Shown: positions 33,389 through 34,786 of the stretch, one piece after another | Position numbering within the stretch: position 1 is the first letter of the stretch | Layout: the number at the start of each line of letters is the position of its first letter | Source: an uncultured Bacteroidales bacterium | GTDB lineage: Bacteria; Bacteroidota; Bacteroidia; Bacteroidales; Muribaculaceae | Assembly: GCA_902796035.1 (NCBI GenBank) | Contig: CADBNR010000049.1 | Location: 1-34,786 of the forward strand | Length of the DNA stretch: 34,786 nucleotides | Direction of reading: 5' to 3' | Made by a program: the position numbers and the translations under genes | The notes under the pieces: generated by a model | What the model was told of the DNA's origin: nothing | Database searches by the model: none | What the model saw: the letters and a program-made list of their open reading frames with translations, nothing else

Positions 33389-33952
33389 ATGAGAAGCATT
33401 GCAAAACTAGACCTTCAGTACGCCCACCGTTTCTACGGCTTCAAGGGCGAAGCTCAGTACCTTCACGGACACACCGGCGTCCTCACCATCGAAGTGGAGG
33501 AGCCTATCAATGATGGCGTGAACATGGCATATCCTTGCAACGAGATTCAGAAAGTAGCCTGGTCTGTGCTCAAGAACTTCGACCACGCCCTGGTACTTCG
33601 CGAGGATGACCCGCTGCTCCCGGCAATACTCGGCGTATATGAGCAGACCGGCATCAAGGACGGCACCCCTCAGAACACAATGAAGGGAGAGGCCTTCAAG
33701 ACCGAACTCTGTCAGGCATATCCTGACTGCAGACTGGTCGTCACCAAGGAAACCATGACTGTCGAGGGCATGATTAAGATAGTCTATGACCTGCTCAAGG
33801 ACAAACTCAACATCGTCAAGCTGACCTTCACCAGCGGCGTGAACGCAGCGACACAGGAGTATCCTTCACACGTCAGCATAGACCGCTGTCCTCTCTGCGG
33901 CATCGCCCTGAACGAGAACGGAGTCTGCCCGAAGTGCGGATACAGGAAATAG
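33389..33952 (+). CDS. 6-carboxytetrahydropterin synthase-like protein with zinc ribbon
   Basis: The 187-aa protein has the T-fold start SIAKLDLQYAHRFYGFKG and the zinc-binding YLHGHTG, with ligands His13, His26 and His28, then NFDHALVL with the Asp-His pair. QueD enzymes have a catalytic Cys four residues before the HGH motif; here that position is Ala22, and the usual ETP-like segment near the end reads TSGVNAATQEY. The last 21 residues form a zinc ribbon, CPLC at 167-170 and CPKC at 180-183, absent from ordinary QueD. I use the ATG at 33389; a TTG lies two codons upstream. Probably not a true queuosine-pathway QueD. Confidence 0.8.
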   Translation: MRSIAKLDLQYAHRFYGFKGEAQYLHGHTGVLTIEVEEPINDGVNMAYPCNEIQKVAWSVLKNFDHALVLREDDPLLPAILGVYEQTGIKDGTPQNTMKGEAFKTELCQAYPDCRLVVTKETMTVEGMIKIVYDLLKDKLNIVKLTFTSGVNAATQEYPSHVSIDRCPLCGIALNENGVCPKCGYRK

Positions 33953-33962
33953 GGAATGGCAC

Positions 33963-34001
33963 TTGTTGGCACTTCATATGTGGACTATGAAGTGCCAACA
34001 A
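33963..34001 (+). terminator. Hairpin terminator after the pterin-synthase-like gene
   Basis: A perfect 16-bp stem (33963-33978 with 33986-34001) with a 7-base loop lies 10 bases after the stop. The following bases are ATTGCAG, so the T-run is provided only by weak flanks. It may work from both sides. Confidence 0.6.
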
Positions 34002-34139
34002 ATTGCAGCACAAGGCTTGCAAAAATGGAAAGTATTACTGCATAAGCGATTGCATAAGCTCCCGGCCCTGAAAGCAGGAAAATCGCGATTATAGATGAGT
34101 ATTAAGCCGTAAGCAAACGTTTAACCCATAAATTATCAT

Positions 34140-34179
34140 GGAGTTGCGCAAATCTTCAACGATGGCGCAGCTCCTTTTT
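34140..34179 (+). terminator. Intrinsic terminator without an upstream gene
   Basis: A 10-bp stem with one mismatch (34140-34149 with 34165-34174) is followed by TTTTT on the plus strand. The 140 bases before it contain no ORF longer than a few codons, but do hold a duplicated tgcataagc motif near 34045 and the palindrome aatcgcgatt. Either it is a second terminator for the upstream gene or it ends a small RNA of roughly 150 bases. Confidence 0.5.
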
Positions 34180-34259
34180 ACTTGCCTATTACCGCCTTTT
34201 ACACCCGAATATGATGGTCTAAAAATAGCCAAAAGTATAGACAAAGATACTGTTTCTTT

Positions 34260-34786
34260 GAGTGTGTCTGAGAGAGGGCACTAAAAAAAGGACCAGCCAA
34301 ATTTTGACCGGTCCGAACAAGTTTGTAATTTTAGGTGGCTAAAACTTAAAATACAAACTAATGGATTTGACAAAATTACAACTTTCCGAGTTGATGTGCA
34401 AGCATGCATCGAAAGGAAATGGTCTCCACGATCTTATGGAGATTATGCTCGAGAGTATGATGGTTGCCGAGCGGGGCGAGTTTCTGGCTGATAATCCGGG
34501 CAATAAGGGTAACGGCTATCGACCGGGCTCCACCTATGGACAAGGAAGAAAACTTGAGTTCCGTATACCCCGCGACCGCTACGGCAACTTCCACCCACAG
34601 ATACTGGCCATACTCCGCGACCAGGAAGAAGAGTGCGACCGACTGGCCGGAGTGCTGTATACCAAGGGGCTCACGCAGGAACAGGTAAGCGATGTGTTTG
34701 ACCAGATATATGGTCAGCACTACTCGAAGTCGAGCATCAGCCGCATGGTGGAATGCGTACGCACACAAGTAAATGAATGGCTCGAA
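34260..34786 (+). mobile_element. IS256-family element, left part
   Basis: The element runs off the window end. I place the left end near the GAGTGTGTCTGAGAGAGGGC sequence at 34260 because it resembles an IS end, lies 101 bases before the transposase ATG and is followed by an imperfect GGACC/GGTCC hairpin, which such elements often carry before the gene. Without the right end the terminal repeat cannot be confirmed. The bases between 34180 and 34259 show nothing else. Confidence 0.6.
34361..34786 (+). CDS. IS256-family transposase, N-terminal part
   Basis: The frame is open from the ATG at 34361 to the window end, giving 142 residues. It starts MDLTKLQLSELMCKHASKG and has the family pattern: LMEIMLESMMVAERGEFL, then NGYRPGSTYGQGRKLEFRIPRDRYGNF, then HPQIL and LYTKGLTQEQVSDVF with YSKSSISRMVECV, the N-terminal DNA-binding region of IS256-type mutator transposases. 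The catalytic DDE residues would lie beyond the window. Nothing in the visible part is broken. Confidence 0.87.
   Translation, partial: MDLTKLQLSELMCKHASKGNGLHDLMEIMLESMMVAERGEFLADNPGNKGNGYRPGSTYGQGRKLEFRIPRDRYGNFHPQILAILRDQEEECDRLAGVLYTKGLTQEQVSDVFDQIYGQHYSKSSISRMVECVRTQVNEWLE

Noticed and set aside
34260-34281. GAGTGTGT shared by the IS256 left end and the dispersed repeats at 131 and 5625, suggesting mobilisation by this IS
   Set aside because: Only eight bases match and the repeats do not have the motif at both ends.
1-34786. tRNA genes, rRNA genes and CRISPR arrays
   Set aside because: I read the intergenic stretches for tRNA-like cloverleaf ends, rRNA segments and regularly spaced repeats and found none.

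Overview
This window comes from a Bacteroidales chromosome. A member of the Muribaculaceae is my best guess, from general resemblance of the proteins and not from any search. The clearest sign of the phylum is the promoter grammar: TAnnTTTG boxes, often with a TTG 19 or 20 bases upstream, precede dnaX, the DUF4254 gene, the restriction operon, the 6-carboxytetrahydropterin synthase-like gene and others. Housekeeping genes from about 6 kb onward are GC-rich, and accessory blocks are visibly AT-richer.

Region 1 (1-5980) is an accessory island. A five-gene minus-strand operon (3016 to 732) encodes a PD-(D/E)XK-like nuclease, a coiled-coil protein, a 291-aa protein of unknown function and two microproteins of 36 and 51 residues, and it closes with a clean terminator. 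Upstream lie about 670 bases of gene-free but strongly structured sequence, then an IS1595-family transposase, an unrecognised 182-aa protein, a 40-aa ORF and a broken gene start. Two related repeats in opposite orientation (131-330 and 5515-5625) bracket most of this block.

Region 2 (5980-15625) is core. On the minus strand are a conserved hypothetical, an LD-carboxypeptidase, a radical SAM protein, a family 9 glycosyltransferase and a DUF4254 protein. From a divergent promoter region run a nucleoside kinase that lacks the usual TGS domain, mgtE and mutS.

Region 3 (15714-19906) is an AT-rich type II restriction-modification operon inserted between mutS and prfB. It holds a BfiI/NgoFVII-like phospholipase D-fold endonuclease with all four expected active-site residues at BfiI spacing, and two methyltransferases of different classes, which suits an asymmetric recognition site.

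Region 4 (19903-32156) is core again: prfB without its programmed frameshift, a PF09820-type AAA/PD-(D/E)XK protein, a small membrane protein, folK, the rimP-nusA-infB operon, a NudC-like Nudix hydrolase, dnaX, a PduO-type cobalamin adenosyltransferase and a DUF2795 protein.

Region 5 (32157-34786) has an AraC-type regulator divergent from a 6-carboxytetrahydropterin synthase-like protein that has lost the catalytic cysteine and gained a C-terminal zinc ribbon. A possible small RNA follows, then the start of an IS256-family element cut off by the window end. I saw no tRNA, rRNA or CRISPR array.
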